From: Colletotrichum lupini
Taxonomy: Eukaryota; Ascomycota; Sordariomycetes; Glomerellales; Glomerellaceae
Reading direction: 5' to 3'
NCBI RefSeq assembly: GCF_023278565.1
Contig: NC_064672.1
Location: forward strand, 5,146,001-5,210,000
DNA length: 64,000 bases
Shown: piece after piece, positions 37,625-47,975 of the stretch
Numbering within the stretch: the first letter of the stretch is position 1
Layout of the letters: the number at the start of each line of letters is the position of its first letter
Notes under the pieces: generated by a model
Told to the model about the DNA's origin: nothing
Database searches by the model: none
The model's input: only the letters and a program-made list of their open reading frames with translations
Translations under genes and position numbers: made by a program

Positions 37625-38326
37625 TTAGTTTGTGATTACAGGAGCACTGCGATTCCAATCATCCTTTTCGGCCGCGTCCACCATGAACCCGGCCACGCTC
37701 CGTCTCGTGATCTTGGGCAGCCAGCACACCCCGCTACCCTCGTCATCGTACACCTTGACGGGAAGGCTCTCGCCCTCGGTCAGCATGGGCGGTCTGACCA
37801 AGACCCAATCCACGTCTTTGGCCGCCGCGTCGTCGTTGCCCCTGAACAGCGCGTCCACGGCGTTGTGGTCGTCGAGGGTGTGCTTCATGTTGGTGTGGTT
37901 GAACAGGGCGCGGAGCGGGAAGATGAGGCTCTTGGAGCTCGCGCCGGCGCCTTGCATGCTGTTTATGACGAGTTTGGGGTTGCGAGGCAGGTTCAGGGTC
38001 TTGACGGCTTGTAGGGTGTTGGAGACAGAGTCGTGGAGGAGGGCGGGGGGCGTGTTTGGGTCGAGGGCTGAGAAGGGGGAGTCTGTTAGGCGGCGGGGGT
38101 TGAGGGTGATTATTATTGCGTCTGGTGGTGTTGGCGTTTGCGTTGCGGATAGGAGGTCTTGGAGGGAGAGGGGGGAGCCTTTTGTGAGGGTGAGGTTTTT
38201 GTGAGAGGGGAGGGAGGTTGTGGTGGGATCGCGGACGAGGGCTGTGATTGTGTGGTTCCGGGAGAGGGCTTCGGATAGGACGAGGGCGCCGTTGCGGCCT
38301 GTTGCGCCGATGAGGAGGATGTGCAT
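37625..38326 (-). CDS. NAD(P)-binding Rossmann protein (atypical SDR / NmrA-like)
   Basis: Single-exon, 233 residues. The N-terminus MHILLIGATGRNGALVLSEAL is a Rossmann nucleotide-binding start with the GATGRNG glycine motif of atypical short-chain dehydrogenases (the NAD(P)H-binding, flavin-reductase-like group). Later conserved positions include NPKLVINSMQGAG and VDWVLVRPPMLTEG, the usual spots for the active-site strand and the substrate-side loop. No membrane or targeting signal. The catalytic Tyr-x3-Lys is not evident, which is common in this group; substrate unknown. A TATATAAA box lies about 190 bp upstream. Cytosolic location is inferred. Confidence 0.85.
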   Translation of the reverse strand: MHILLIGATGRNGALVLSEALSRNHTITALVRDPTTTSLPSHKNLTLTKGSPLSLQDLLSATQTPTPPDAIIITLNPRRLTDSPFSALDPNTPPALLHDSVSNTLQAVKTLNLPRNPKLVINSMQGAGASSKSLIFPLRALFNHTNMKHTLDDHNAVDALFRGNDDAAAKDVDWVLVRPPMLTEGESLPVKVYDDEGSGVCWLPKITRRSVAGFMVDAAEKDDWNRSAPVITN

Positions 38327-38516
38327 TTTTGGAGAGTGGTGGAGAGCGGTTTGGGTCTTGGTTGGTTTGATTCGGTTGTGGTATTGTAAGTTATGAGGTA
38401 GACTGGAGTAGCTTTGAAGCTTAAGAGATGTGATGATGGTGATGGTGATGTTGATTATGATGATTGTGGTGGTGATGAAAGGCTAGACATATCTTCATCG
38501 CGACTTGCACATGTGC

Positions 38517-38524
38517 TTTATATA
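38517..38524 (-). promoter_or_regulatory. TATA box upstream of NAD(P)-binding gene
   Basis: The plus strand reads tttatata, so TATATAAA on the minus strand, about 190 bp before the ATG at 38326. Position and sequence fit a TATA element; function is inferred. Confidence 0.5.
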
Positions 38525-40315
38525 TTCCTCTAGACACTACATTCGTTACCAGTCACTAGCTGTCTGCTATTGAGACCAGACATCATTGGGAATCGCCCTT
38601 CCCATCCCGGCCGAGATTGACTGCTTCATTGAGGGCTAGAAAGGCTTCTTTCTCAGCGGTGTTCTTCTCCGTAAGATCTATCGGCCGAGAAGGATTCAAG
38701 TCCGAAAGGAATGGGCAGGCTTTGCGCCAGCCACATTCGGCGCAGTGAGATTGATTGCGTGTCTGCTGACCAAACATGCTCGAATAATCCACGGAGCCGA
38801 AAGTAGTGAGGCGGTTTAGAGTAGTTGTAAGAGCAACTCGGCCGGGTGTTTGGTGGTCGCATTGGTCTCCCGACCGAGAGAACCACGACGGACGGAGGAA
38901 ATTGGGGCCCGACGCTAAGGTGGTGCTTATGCTTACCTTGCCGTACGCAGCGCATGGTCACTCTAGAGTTATGGGAGACGGATTGTGTTGATTGGCCTTT
39001 TCGCATTCACCTCGCTGTTGTTGACGCTCGGGATTTAGAGGAGGTAATATGCCCTCGAGATCAGTTTGACTATGGAAGGCTGGATTTTCTTCGCCGTCCT
39101 TGGTTTTGATGATTTACAAACACGGCCTCCCATCCCCCCACCCACCCTCTCATACGCCAAAGCCATCATGGTCCTTGAAGCCTAAGTCATTTTCCTAATT
39201 GTTTGAGAGCAGGATATCACAGAATATCGGGTTTGGCGCCCGTAAATTTGCGGATGTTCTCCCGGATGTTTAAAATGTTCAACGCCTATGGGATGCAGAT
39301 GCGATAGGAGCTTGGCAAGCACCTTTCTTTTTCGGTGAGCTGTGCTGTGTATGAGGTACAGTGTAAGAGACGGTCGGACGTGGGATGCCAAATCGGGGCC
39401 ACTCGGCCGAGTTGGGGACGTGTGGGATGAGGGGATCTGAGTTCTAGGTTTTTCCCTTTGCAAGGGGTGTTTGGTTGACGGGTTATGACGAGAGAAGGCC
39501 GGAGGAAAGTATGTGTTTGGTGATGATGCTTGGACGGTGTGAAAGGAGAAGAAAGAATATGAGACGGTTTGTTCACAGTGTTTGGTGTATGGACGAGTAC
39601 ATGCTTATCCTCGGGGAAGGTTTTCTCGGCGGAGCCGAGAGGTTCGAAGGTGAGATGGAACGATTCAGAGTTTTCCCCCGTGCCCCCCTTTTGGATTGCT
39701 GTGTGTGTGTGTGTGTGGTTAGGGGAGCTCGGGGTTCACGTTGACGCCTTTTCTCCGGTTGGGGGTGGTCTGGAGGGAGGGATTCGGGAGTATGAATCTT
39801 GTTTCCCGTGGGTGTGTGTGTATACAACTTTACGGGATAGGATGATTCAGGGCAGGCAAGTCGATCCTATTTCTTTCGGTGTAGTTACATAGCGAGAATA
39901 GTGCTTACTCGGGGGTGGGGTGGACATGAGTAGGTCGATAATCCCCTCTCTCTGACAAACCGAAGCTTTGTGTGATTAGTGATTTTGGGGCCGCAGGGTG
40001 AACGGTGAGATGGAGGGAGAGCAGCGATTCGGCGGCTCGGGTTTGGTGACGGACGCGGAGAAGGAGGGGCCCGGAGCACGGAGGACGCTTTACCGAATTG
40101 GGCAGTTCGTGTGTGACTCGGCCGAGTGGCGGGTCCGGTCACACGGAGGAGGGGGCGCGGCCGTGTGGCTTTCTTGGTGAGATGGCGAGATTGGTTCGTG
40201 GAAGCGGGCGCACTTGGTGGACGATGATGTGTTCTTTTAGCTTACCAAGTATGGGAGGGATTAATCTAATGGACTTTTGGGCAGTTAGGCAGGTCGGGAT
40301 GTGAAGCTGGATGGG

Positions 40316-40321
40316 TATAAA
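40316..40321 (+). promoter_or_regulatory. TATA box of FAD monooxygenase
   Basis: TATAAA in the context gggTATAAAggttc, about 185 bp before the ATG at 40505. Fits a core promoter TATA box of a regulated gene. Confidence 0.55.
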
Positions 40322-40504
40322 GGTTCATGGAGTCTCCCCGATATTGCGTCGAGGATATCAAGGCAGGCAAGCATCAAACAATTCTCACCATCGTCGCTGT
40401 TCAGATTAGCCCATAGCACACAGCCTATAGTCTACTGGTCACACAATCTCACTCTATCTTGTCACACGCATTTACCCTTACCCTCACTCAGAGCATCACT
40501 CACA

Positions 40505-41800
40505 ATGCCCACCACAACAACCCCACCCCACGACGATATCGACGACGTCGCCATCATCGGCGGCGGCATCGCAGGCATGGCCCTCGCCCTCGCCCTCAAC
40601 GCGCACGCCATCCCCGCCACAATCTACGAGTCCCGCGACGCGGTGCCGCTGCCCCACCACGCCGGCGGCGGCATGATGCTCTGCCCCAACGCCCTGCGCA
40701 TCCTCGAGTCCCTGGGCGTCTACGAGCCGCTCCTGGAGAAGGCGTACAGCTTTGACTACGTCTACTACAAGGACCGCGACGAGGTCACCGTCGACCGGTA
40801 CCCGCTCGGCGGTCAGGCCGAGTTCGGGTACGATGCCGTGCGGATTTTTCGGCAGGAGTTGATTGAGATTCTTGCGGGGGCGTGTCGTGCGCGCGGGGTG
40901 GAGGTGCGGTATGGAAAGAGGTTTGTGAAAATTGTCGGTGAGGATGATCAAGGGGTGGGGTTTGAGTTTGCGGACGGGGAGAGAAGGAGGGCCGGGTTAC
41001 TTGTCGGCGCGGACGGGATCCACTCGCGGGTGCGGAGCAGTTATGTCGCGCCGGAGGCCAAGCCCGGGTTTGTGGGGCTCGCGGCGCTGACCTACGCCGT
41101 GCCGACGGCGCAGCTGCGGGTTCCGGAAGACAAGGACTACAAGTTCCCCGTCAGCGTGGCGAGCGGCAATGGGGTGTTTGTGCTGGCGCCGCAGGGGCGG
41201 GACGGCGGGGAGATGCTGGCGGGGACGCAGGTGCCGTTTGGCGCGGAGAAGGCGAGTCTGCCGCGGGAGGCGCTGATGGCGGATAAGGATGCGCTCAAGG
41301 CGAGACTGAGATTGAATGAGGAGGCGTGGCCGGGCTTGGTGCGGTCTGCGCTCGAGGGGATCCGGGACGAGACGATGAATGTGTGGCCGTTTTTCATGTT
41401 GCCTGCGCTGGAGAGGTGGGCCTCGCAGGGTGGTGCGGGGCGGGTTTTGGTGTTGGGGGATGCGGCGCATGCGATTCCGCCGACGACGGGGCAGGGGGCT
41501 TCGATGGCGTTGGAGGATGCTGCTTCGCTTGCGCTGGTGGTGAAGAGGGTGAGGGAGAGTTCGGGGAAGATTGGGTGGGAGGAGGGTGTTGGGTTCTGGC
41601 AGGGGATTCGGAGGGAGAGGTTGGGGAGGTTGGTTGGGTTGACCAAGATGTTAAATAATAAGAGGCTTCCGAGCGATGAGATGGCCAAGTTGCCGCGGGA
41701 GGAGGTTTGGTTTGAGGAGGGCCAAGGGCAGATGAAGTGGTTGTATGTGCCTGAGATTGAGAAGCAGGTTGAGGAGTGGGTGAAGGGCAAGCTGCAATGA
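40505..41800 (+). CDS. FAD-dependent aromatic-ring monooxygenase (salicylate hydroxylase-like)
   Basis: Single-exon flavoprotein monooxygenase, 431 residues. The ATG at 40505 directly precedes the FAD fold; the frame is open further upstream but only from a GTG and through promoter sequence. Motifs in order: the dinucleotide-binding GxGxxG in VAIIGGGIAGMALALAL near residue 17, ending with the acidic residue of IYES; the DG motif in GLLVGADGIHSRVRSSYV; and the GD motif in VLVLGDAAHAIPPTTGQGAS, which closes the FAD site. This is the PHBH/UbiH-type class A fold, which inserts one oxygen atom into aromatic or polyketide-like substrates using NAD(P)H. No transmembrane tail. The substrate cannot be told. 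Codon use shifts from C-rich to G-rich along the gene. Confidence 0.92.
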   Translation: MPTTTTPPHDDIDDVAIIGGGIAGMALALALNAHAIPATIYESRDAVPLPHHAGGGMMLCPNALRILESLGVYEPLLEKAYSFDYVYYKDRDEVTVDRYPLGGQAEFGYDAVRIFRQELIEILAGACRARGVEVRYGKRFVKIVGEDDQGVGFEFADGERRRAGLLVGADGIHSRVRSSYVAPEAKPGFVGLAALTYAVPTAQLRVPEDKDYKFPVSVASGNGVFVLAPQGRDGGEMLAGTQVPFGAEKASLPREALMADKDALKARLRLNEEAWPGLVRSALEGIRDETMNVWPFFMLPALERWASQGGAGRVLVLGDAAHAIPPTTGQGASMALEDAASLALVVKRVRESSGKIGWEEGVGFWQGIRRERLGRLVGLTKMLNNKRLPSDEMAKLPREEVWFEEGQGQMKWLYVPEIEKQVEEWVKGKLQ

Positions 41801-42876
41801 ATTGTAGGCTTTGAGTTATGAGTTGTGTGGTATCTTGGAAAAAACAAACAGACTGATAAAGTACAAGTCAACTCGGAGTTGATAATGTTTGATTCTCTTT
41901 GAACAGTACTGACCCTGAGACTTGCAAGGCTACCTATGCTCATTCAAAAGTCGTATTATGTAATTTGTTCCAGCATTTGACAGACAGCCTACGGTAGTTG
42001 CTCAAGCTCATGAGACCTGTCTCTTCACAAGTTCACGAGGTATCAGAAGCGAAATCAGACAGTCTGAATCACCTATTCGAGTCAGCATTTCGTTACATTC
42101 CTTGCTAATTAGTCCCCCCAACGACAGTGAACCACCACGGTAGTCCGACGACAAGGTTACCAAAAAGGGCTACAGCACTAAACCTGGCAAAGAGGGACCA
42201 GATTTTACCTCGGCAAGCAAAATGATTGGCCATCATCTTTGGGGAAACAGCTGTAAGGTCTGAAGCTCAAAAGTGCTCGACCGTCCTCTTAGCGGCCGGG
42301 GCCTCGGCATTCTGCGTCTTCGAGACACTGTTTCCCCGCATCGAAGCTCCCCATAGACCCCAATGATCCCCGTTGTTACATGCTTAGCTGTGGGTTTGGG
42401 TGGTGTTTTGACGCTGGTTTTGGTCACAAAGTCACAGCGGATGGTGCGGAATATGTGCCGGTAGGTAATTACATAGTACTAAGTACTAGGTAGCTCGGGG
42501 AGGGAGGAAACCTGGAGAAGCTCATCCCCATCCGTACCCGTATTCCCGGGGTAAAAAGAAAGTGGTGCCGGATGAGGGGGAGGCGAAAGCTTGCCAACTT
42601 CACCTGTTGTTTTCTTGCAAAGCACATGAAAGCCAGGAGACATCTGCATACCTTATTCATCTTGTCTAAATAGCCGGGGGAATATATCACAAGGTCCTAC
42701 CCCAGATTATCTATCCAGGTGTCTTTCTCTCTTATCCTCCTCCATTGAGATTGTCAACCCACAAACACTCCCAAACCATCACCGAGCTCAACTAGAGGCT
42801 ATCCCAAGCATCACAGTCATACCACAGGAATTAACCCCATATATCATTCCAGACACACATACACACATCACACATC
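41801..42876. other. Intergenic between monooxygenase and thiolase
   Basis: About 1.1 kb between two plus-strand genes. No supported coding sequence. The last 150 bases are pyrimidine/CA-rich leader preceding the thiolase ATG. Confidence 0.5.
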
Positions 42877-44320
42877 ATGGCGCCCAGACAACAACGCCAG
42901 AAGGCGCCCTGCTACGTCCTCGGCGTCGGCATGACCAAGTTCATCAAGCCCCGCGGCAAGGTCGACTACACGGAGCTGGGCTTCGAGGCCGGCGTCAAGG
43001 CTATGCTCGACGCCCAAATCAACTATGACGACGTCGAACAGGGCGTCGCCTGCTACTGCTACGGCGACAGCACTTGCGGCCAGCGCGTCTTTTACCAGTT
43101 CGGCATGACGGGCATCCCCATCTACAACGTCAACAACAACTGCTCCACGGGCTCCACGGGCCTCGCCATGGCCCGCAGCTTTGTCTCGTCTGGCGCCGCC
43201 GACTGCGTGCTCGTCGTTGGGTTTGAGAAGATGATGCCCGGCTCGCTGCAGAGCTTTTTCAATGATCGCGAGAACCCCACGGGTACCACCATCAAGATGA
43301 TGGCTGAGACGAGAGGTATCACCAACGCACCCGGTGCTGCGCAGATGTTTGGCAACGCCGGGCGGGAGTACATGGAGAAGTATGCCGCCATAGACCTCTA
43401 CTAGATTGCGTTTACGTCTTGCTAATACCACGCGCAGATACGGCGCCAAGGCCGAGGACTTTGCGGAAATCGCCCGCATCAACCACGAGCACTCCACAAA
43501 GAACCCCTACTCCCAGTTCCAGGACGTCTACACCCAGGAGCAGATTCTCAAGGCCCCCGAGATCTTTGCGCCCCTCACGAAGCTGCAGTGCTGCCCGACC
43601 TCGGACGGCGGCGCCGCCGCGGTGCTCGTCTCGCAGGCCTTCCTCGACGCGCGGCCCCACCTCAAGGACCAGGCCGTCCTCGTCGCGGGCCAGTGCCTCG
43701 CCACCGACGCGCCCTCGCTGTTTTCCCGCTCCGCTATCGATCTCATGGGCTTCGAGATGACGCAGCACGCCGTCAAAGCCGCCATGGGCGAGGCCGGGCT
43801 TACTCCCAAGGACGTGCAAGTCGTTGAGCTGCACGATTGCTTCTCGGCCAACGAGATGATTGTGCTCGATTCGCTTGGGTTGGCGGAGCCGGGCAAGGCG
43901 CATGAGCTTGTGAGACGCGGGGATATCACGTACGGAGGCAAGTACGTCGTCAACCCGTCGGGCGGGCTGATTTCCAAGGGTCACCCGCTCGGCGCCACGG
44001 GCATCGCGCAGTGCGCCGAGCTGGTCTGGCATCTGCGCGGCTGGGCCAACAACCGTGCCGTCAAGGGAACCAAGGCTGCGCTGCAGCATAACCTCGGCCT
44101 GGGAGGCGCCGTGGTCGTGACGGTGTACCGTCGCGCGGACGGCAAAGAGGCGCCGGCGGTTGATTCTGCGGCGGTGGGTAAGGCGAACAAGCTTGGGTAT
44201 AACCCGGCGGTCGAGGCCAAGGGGTTCACGGCGCAGCAGGCGGCGGCTGTAAGGAGTAAGACTAAGAAGAGCGATTGGGCTTTGCAGGATACGGAGGAGA
44301 AGGTTGAGGCACGGTTCTAG
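42877..44320 (+). CDS. SCP2-type thiolase (acetyl-CoA acyltransferase-like)
   Basis: Thiolase of the sterol-carrier-protein-x type without the SCP2 lipid-carrier domain; 461 residues. Exons 42877-43379 and 43438-44320 join across a 58-nt intron (GTATGC donor, GCTAAT branch, GCGCAG acceptor), restoring EKYGAKAEDF. The nucleophilic cysteine is Cys89 in NNNCSTGSTGL. The second half carries ELHDCFSANEM and the GGLISKGHPLGATGIAQ signature with its catalytic histidine. Enzymes of this class cleave 3-oxoacyl-CoA, including branched chains, in peroxisomes. The C-terminus ends ARF, at best a weak type-1 peroxisomal signal, and no PTS2 is seen, so location is uncertain. Two neighbouring oxidoreductase genes do not by themselves make a pathway. 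Confidence 0.93.
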
Positions 44321-44478
44321 GCGGGGACGGGGGTTGTCGGGATCTTGGGTCTGTATTAATGAAATTGTGAAAAAATAGCTATGAATCGTATATTGCCTCG
44401 ATCAAACACGCTGCCTTCGTTTCATCATTCTCTCTTATCCCTACCTCTTACTGCCAGGAGTGACCTGATAGAGTGTCC

Positions 44479-45316
44479 CTACGCGCTGTTTGTCTTCTTG
44501 ACTTCATACGTCAACAGCGTCACCCAATAACCCTCACCGCCGTACTTGGTGTCGTCCTGGTAACCGCGGTGAACCTCTTTGAAGCCCAGTCTCTTGTACA
44601 CGTTCAGGCCGGCCGGGAAAGCTAGGATGAAGATATCGATCCCCGTCTCCTCGGCGAGACGAATGCCCTCCTGGACGAGGATGGTGGCTATTCCCTTGCC
44701 TTTGTGGTCGGGATGGACAGCAAGGTAGTCGAGGCCTTCGTTTACACCTTAGCTCAAGAATGGGGGGTCTCGCAAGGGGAGGGAAAGGGGTGGGGAAGGG
44801 ATGAGCCCGGCCCCGAATTCTAAGCCCGAAAGTCCGCGTCACTCCCATCCACTTAGCATCCGACGACGGGGACTTACTGATGTACGGCTTCTCGGCCAAA
44901 ACCCGCATCTTCTGCGGAACGCAATCATCAATGCCGTCCATATCGATCGGCTCCCACCACGCCGCATCAGAGCGCTCTTGAATCGCCCTCCTCTCCTCCG
45001 GGCTCACCGCATCCTCTGCAATCTTGGAGCCGGCCCACGCCGCCGCATCCCGGTGGCCGGCCGGCAGCTCCCAGCGCGCGTAGCCTACGAGCTCGCCCGT
45101 GTCGGAGTCGACGGCCTTTTGGTGGCGCAGGGCGGCGGGGTCGCGCAGGAGGTTGTTTGGCATGCGCTTTGTGGCTTCGGCGACGAGGAAGTCGAGGGTT
45201 GTGGATTTGGGCCAGAGGAGGTTCCAGTTTGGGTTTGTCCAGAAGGCGGACATGTTGTTGCGGGCTAGGGCGGGGCTGTCGGCGAGGGTTACGGGTTGGA
45301 CTGTGTAGGGTGGCAT
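44479..45316 (-). CDS. GNAT-family N-acetyltransferase
   Basis: Acetyl-CoA-dependent acyltransferase of unknown substrate. Two exons on the minus strand, 45316-44878 and 44735-44479, give 231 residues. The intron has a GTAAGT donor and a GCTAAG branch, with an AAG acceptor at 44738-44736. That acceptor is less usual than CAG but is the one that keeps the frame, joining KPYIS to LDYLAVHPDHKGKGIA. The latter is motif A of GNAT proteins (Q/R-x-x-G-x-G/A as HKGKGIA). Motif B follows as LNVYKRLGFKEV and the C-terminus is a beta strand (GYWVTLLTYEV). The N-terminal half (DSPALARNNMSAFW) resembles other fungal GNATs. An alternative reading through the intron gives a proline/arginine-rich tail and is unlikely. 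The 3' end is 158 bp from the convergent thiolase. Confidence 0.87.
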
Positions 45317-45441
45317 TGTTGGAGATGTGGTATTGTTAGATTGGAGGGTTGTTTGTGTTGTTGTATGGTATTTGAGGCTGTAGGTTGAGGGATGTTGATG
45401 TGTTGCTGGATTGATGCCGGATTGCCAAGGATCGTGGGCGG

Positions 45442-45449
45442 TTTATATA
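45442..45449 (-). promoter_or_regulatory. TATA box of GNAT gene
   Basis: tttatata on the plus strand, so TATATAAA on the minus strand, about 130 bp upstream of the ATG at 45316. Confidence 0.5.
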
Positions 45450-46878
45450 TCAAGACCGAGACGGCGTAGTTTGTCAACTGTTGCAAGTCAATGATGCAAA
45501 GTTGCAATGTGGTCTCTTCTTTGTAATTACAGGTTTCTTCAAATGCGTGATTTACTTCATCCATCTATGAACAAGAGTTGTAGAGATGGGCTAACTAGAA
45601 TGAGTATGATAAAGAGTCACTGATTGTTGCGAGTGAGTCTTTCGAGATCGCTGATTTGCTGGGGACCCTTCTCTAGAAGGATTCGTGGCCGAATCCTGGT
45701 CTCTTCCTGTCGCAGGATACGTGTTCCCAGCACCTGTGCACTGCTTACTGGTCACGAGCTCCTATCTTTTGATCAGCGGCAACAACACTCGTTGAGTCTT
45801 CAGAAACTAAAAAACTTGTTCGATCAATGTTTTCAGGAGTATCGATCAATATCTTCAAGTCTTGATTTCTACGATGTTCAGGGCCTTCAACGGAGTCTCC
45901 CGGACTCGGAATCAGGCATAACTCAAAGTTTCTCTGTATCGTTGATGCCGATTGCTGACCGGCACAGAATTGCCGAGAAACATATTGAAGATGACGTGTT
46001 TACTTGGACTATAACTGAGCCTTCTCCTTTCACCAACTTCAATTGTGCCAGTGGCAATTTTCTTTAGAGCATCATTATGTGAGAGGAAATCGGTAAGTGA
46101 ACCCTTGTCGGCACGAGATTTTGAGCGCGAGGTCGGGTTGCAGAGGTGAATCTGAGCTTTTGGCCGAGGAGATTTGTGTTTGTATAGCGTCTTAATTGGT
46201 CTTGGAGAAGACGCGGCTTGCAATCAAGAGACATGGAACTGATGATATAGGCATCGCGCTGGCACTCTGTGCCATACTCCGTAAGGCCTCAGCACTCCTG
46301 AGCCAACTGCGCGAGTCAGATAATCGACTATCAACTCTTGTTCCATCAAGTCGACAAACGCTGCACTTCACCCAGAGCGATAGGCAAACCAATTATTGTA
46401 AAATATCTATCGTTTTGCTATCCGGATCATACGGAGTAAAGGTCCCTGAGGTGGATCAAGGAGCTCGCATTTGATTAACTTTGTCTCTCGCACTTCCCAG
46501 AGATTACTCCTCGTAATACGGATCGTCGAAAAGTTGAAAGTAAACGACTGCTAGCCTCAAAGTATAATAGAACACTCTTTAATCATCTAGTGGACCTGCT
46601 TGGCTCAAATGAGGGTAAGGAACGACAATTCACTACGAACATGAGTCGCCTGCCCTTACCGAGTAAATAGGTATCACGACAACAAACTCCACAACACCGC
46701 CCGCCGGGACGGAGGGCGTCACTGCACATCCTTGTATCATGAACGCAAAACCGTATCCGTATGTCCTCGTAAAAGAAAATGGGGACTGTGACTAGGGCGA
46801 CAATTTGTCGACCACAAGAGCCTAAGCCACGCAGAAAGTACGGAAAGAATGGAGGAGATAGGGGGATGCACAGCTTGC
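45450..46878. other. Divergent intergenic region upstream of the secreted-protein gene
   Basis: Roughly 1.4 kb, lower in GC than its surroundings, between the GNAT gene and the secreted Cys-rich protein gene. Contains TACTCCGTA at 46275-46283 and TACGGAGTA at 46430-46438. Open frames (45624-46067, 46583-46948) have no features and I do not call them. Confidence 0.5.
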
Positions 46879-46885
46879 TATATAA
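46879..46885 (+). promoter_or_regulatory. TATA box of secreted Cys-rich protein gene
   Basis: TATATAA in the context gcTATATAAcca, 108 bp before the ATG at 46987. A consensus TATA at this spacing suggests a tightly regulated, inducible promoter. Confidence 0.55.
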
Positions 46886-46986
46886 CCAAGTAGAGAGCGA
46901 ACTATCCCACCGGCAACAGCTCGTACCTGGAACCCCTTCCATATCCATTTGCTATTCTGTCAGAACCTTATTCCAGTCAAAATACC

Positions 46987-47436
46987 ATGAAGCTGTCCTC
47001 GTCCCTCTTCTTCGTCGCCCAGATGGCCGGCACCGCTTTTGCTCTGAGCGGCGACGGGGCAAAGTGCCAGCTCAACATTGAGTGCCTCAGTGGCTACTGC
47101 ATGCCTCACACCGGCTCGTCTGAGTACGTTTGCTGGGGCCAGCGCCGCAAGGGAGGTTAGTAGACGTCTTCGCCTCGGATGAGGTTTCATGTCCCTAGAG
47201 GAAGGAAGGGTGTCTCCGTTAAGTGAGAGAGTTGCTAATGCCGACTTTACTGTGGTCTAGATTGGTGCAATGTCAACTACTCCGGAACTGTGTGCAACAA
47301 CGGTTTGAAGTGTGTCTCTTACCAAGGTATGTTTTCAAGTAATTCTTTCCTCAAGTTCGAGGTTGGCTGGTAGTACCTTATAGTACTCGTACTGACGTGG
47401 TTGACAGGGAGCTGGTTCCTTGGCAAGTGCACTTAA
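46987..47436 (+). CDS. Small secreted cysteine-rich protein (candidate effector-like)
   Basis: Three exons, 46987-47155, 47261-47326 and 47408-47436, join in frame (phase 1 at both junctions) to an 87-residue protein. Both introns are canonical: GTTAGT to TCTAG with GCTAATG branch, and GTATGT to GACAG with a CTGAC branch. Residues 1-19 (MKLSSSLFFVAQMAGTAFA) are a clear signal peptide. The mature part of about 68 residues has eight cysteines at 27, 33, 38, 49, 59, 68, 74 and 86, an even number suited to four disulfides, and no membrane segment or GPI signal. The spacing suggests two four-cysteine halves: C-x5-C-x4-C-x10-C and C-x8-C-x5-C-x11-C. I do not recognise a named family. Such proteins in plant- or animal-associated fungi are often effectors or antimicrobial peptides, but that role is inference only. 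Confidence 0.82.
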
Positions 47437-47975
47437 TGTTTGCGTTGATAGCTTTACTATTACTCAAGCAGTTCTCGGTACGCTTCACACAGTAGAAAGA
47501 CCGCGGTATCAGTGGACACTCCTGTTGTCTCGATAGTACTATTCTTTGTTTTTGTTTCTACCTATTCAGCTTCCCCACCTGCAGAGCCCATAATGATGGA
47601 TCAATCATGTCGATGGGCGCCATCACCTCGTGAGCCGCGCACCTGGCTGAGTTCGCGGCCCTTCCAGGTGACAGCAGCTCGTAATGGTGTTGGTAGCTTA
47701 CATGGCAAGGATGAGTTTAAGTGGTGATAGCCCAATCAATAAAGTAATGAACACGATCAAGAAAGCCCCGCCATCTTAGTGGTCTAGTCTTTAGCCTGAC
47801 AGCTTTGTCTCAGTGTATGTTGGGGCGAGAAGTTGTGCCAAGCTTTCCCAATTGTGAATACACCCGTCATGACCTTTGGTGAGCAGGCCCAAGTGTAAAT
47901 GACGAAAGGAGATGGATCTTAGGGAACACATGCTCTGAAATGGTATTATTATACGGGACTCCGCTATATCCAACA
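47437..47975. other. Intergenic, convergent genes
   Basis: About 540 bases between the secreted-protein gene and DBP6. An AATAAA at 47738-47743 lies about 300 nt past the secreted-protein stop and could belong to its polyadenylation region. A short open frame at 47512-47727 has no features. Confidence 0.45.

Larger units (their letters stand above)
38327..40504. other. Divergent intergenic region
   Basis: About 2.2 kb between the NAD(P)-binding gene and the FAD monooxygenase, which diverge. Open frames are short and featureless. TATA elements at each end are listed. Short GT repeats lie near 39701-39717 and 39811-39823. Confidence 0.5.

Noticed and set aside
37600..45316. Secondary-metabolite gene cluster
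   Set aside because: No polyketide synthase, peptide synthetase or terpene cyclase, and neighbours are generic metabolic enzymes.
46583..46948. 121-codon minus-strand frame with many cysteines upstream of the secreted-protein gene
   Set aside because: No signal peptide, lies antisense over the TATA box and promoter of the secreted-protein gene, and has no conserved pattern.
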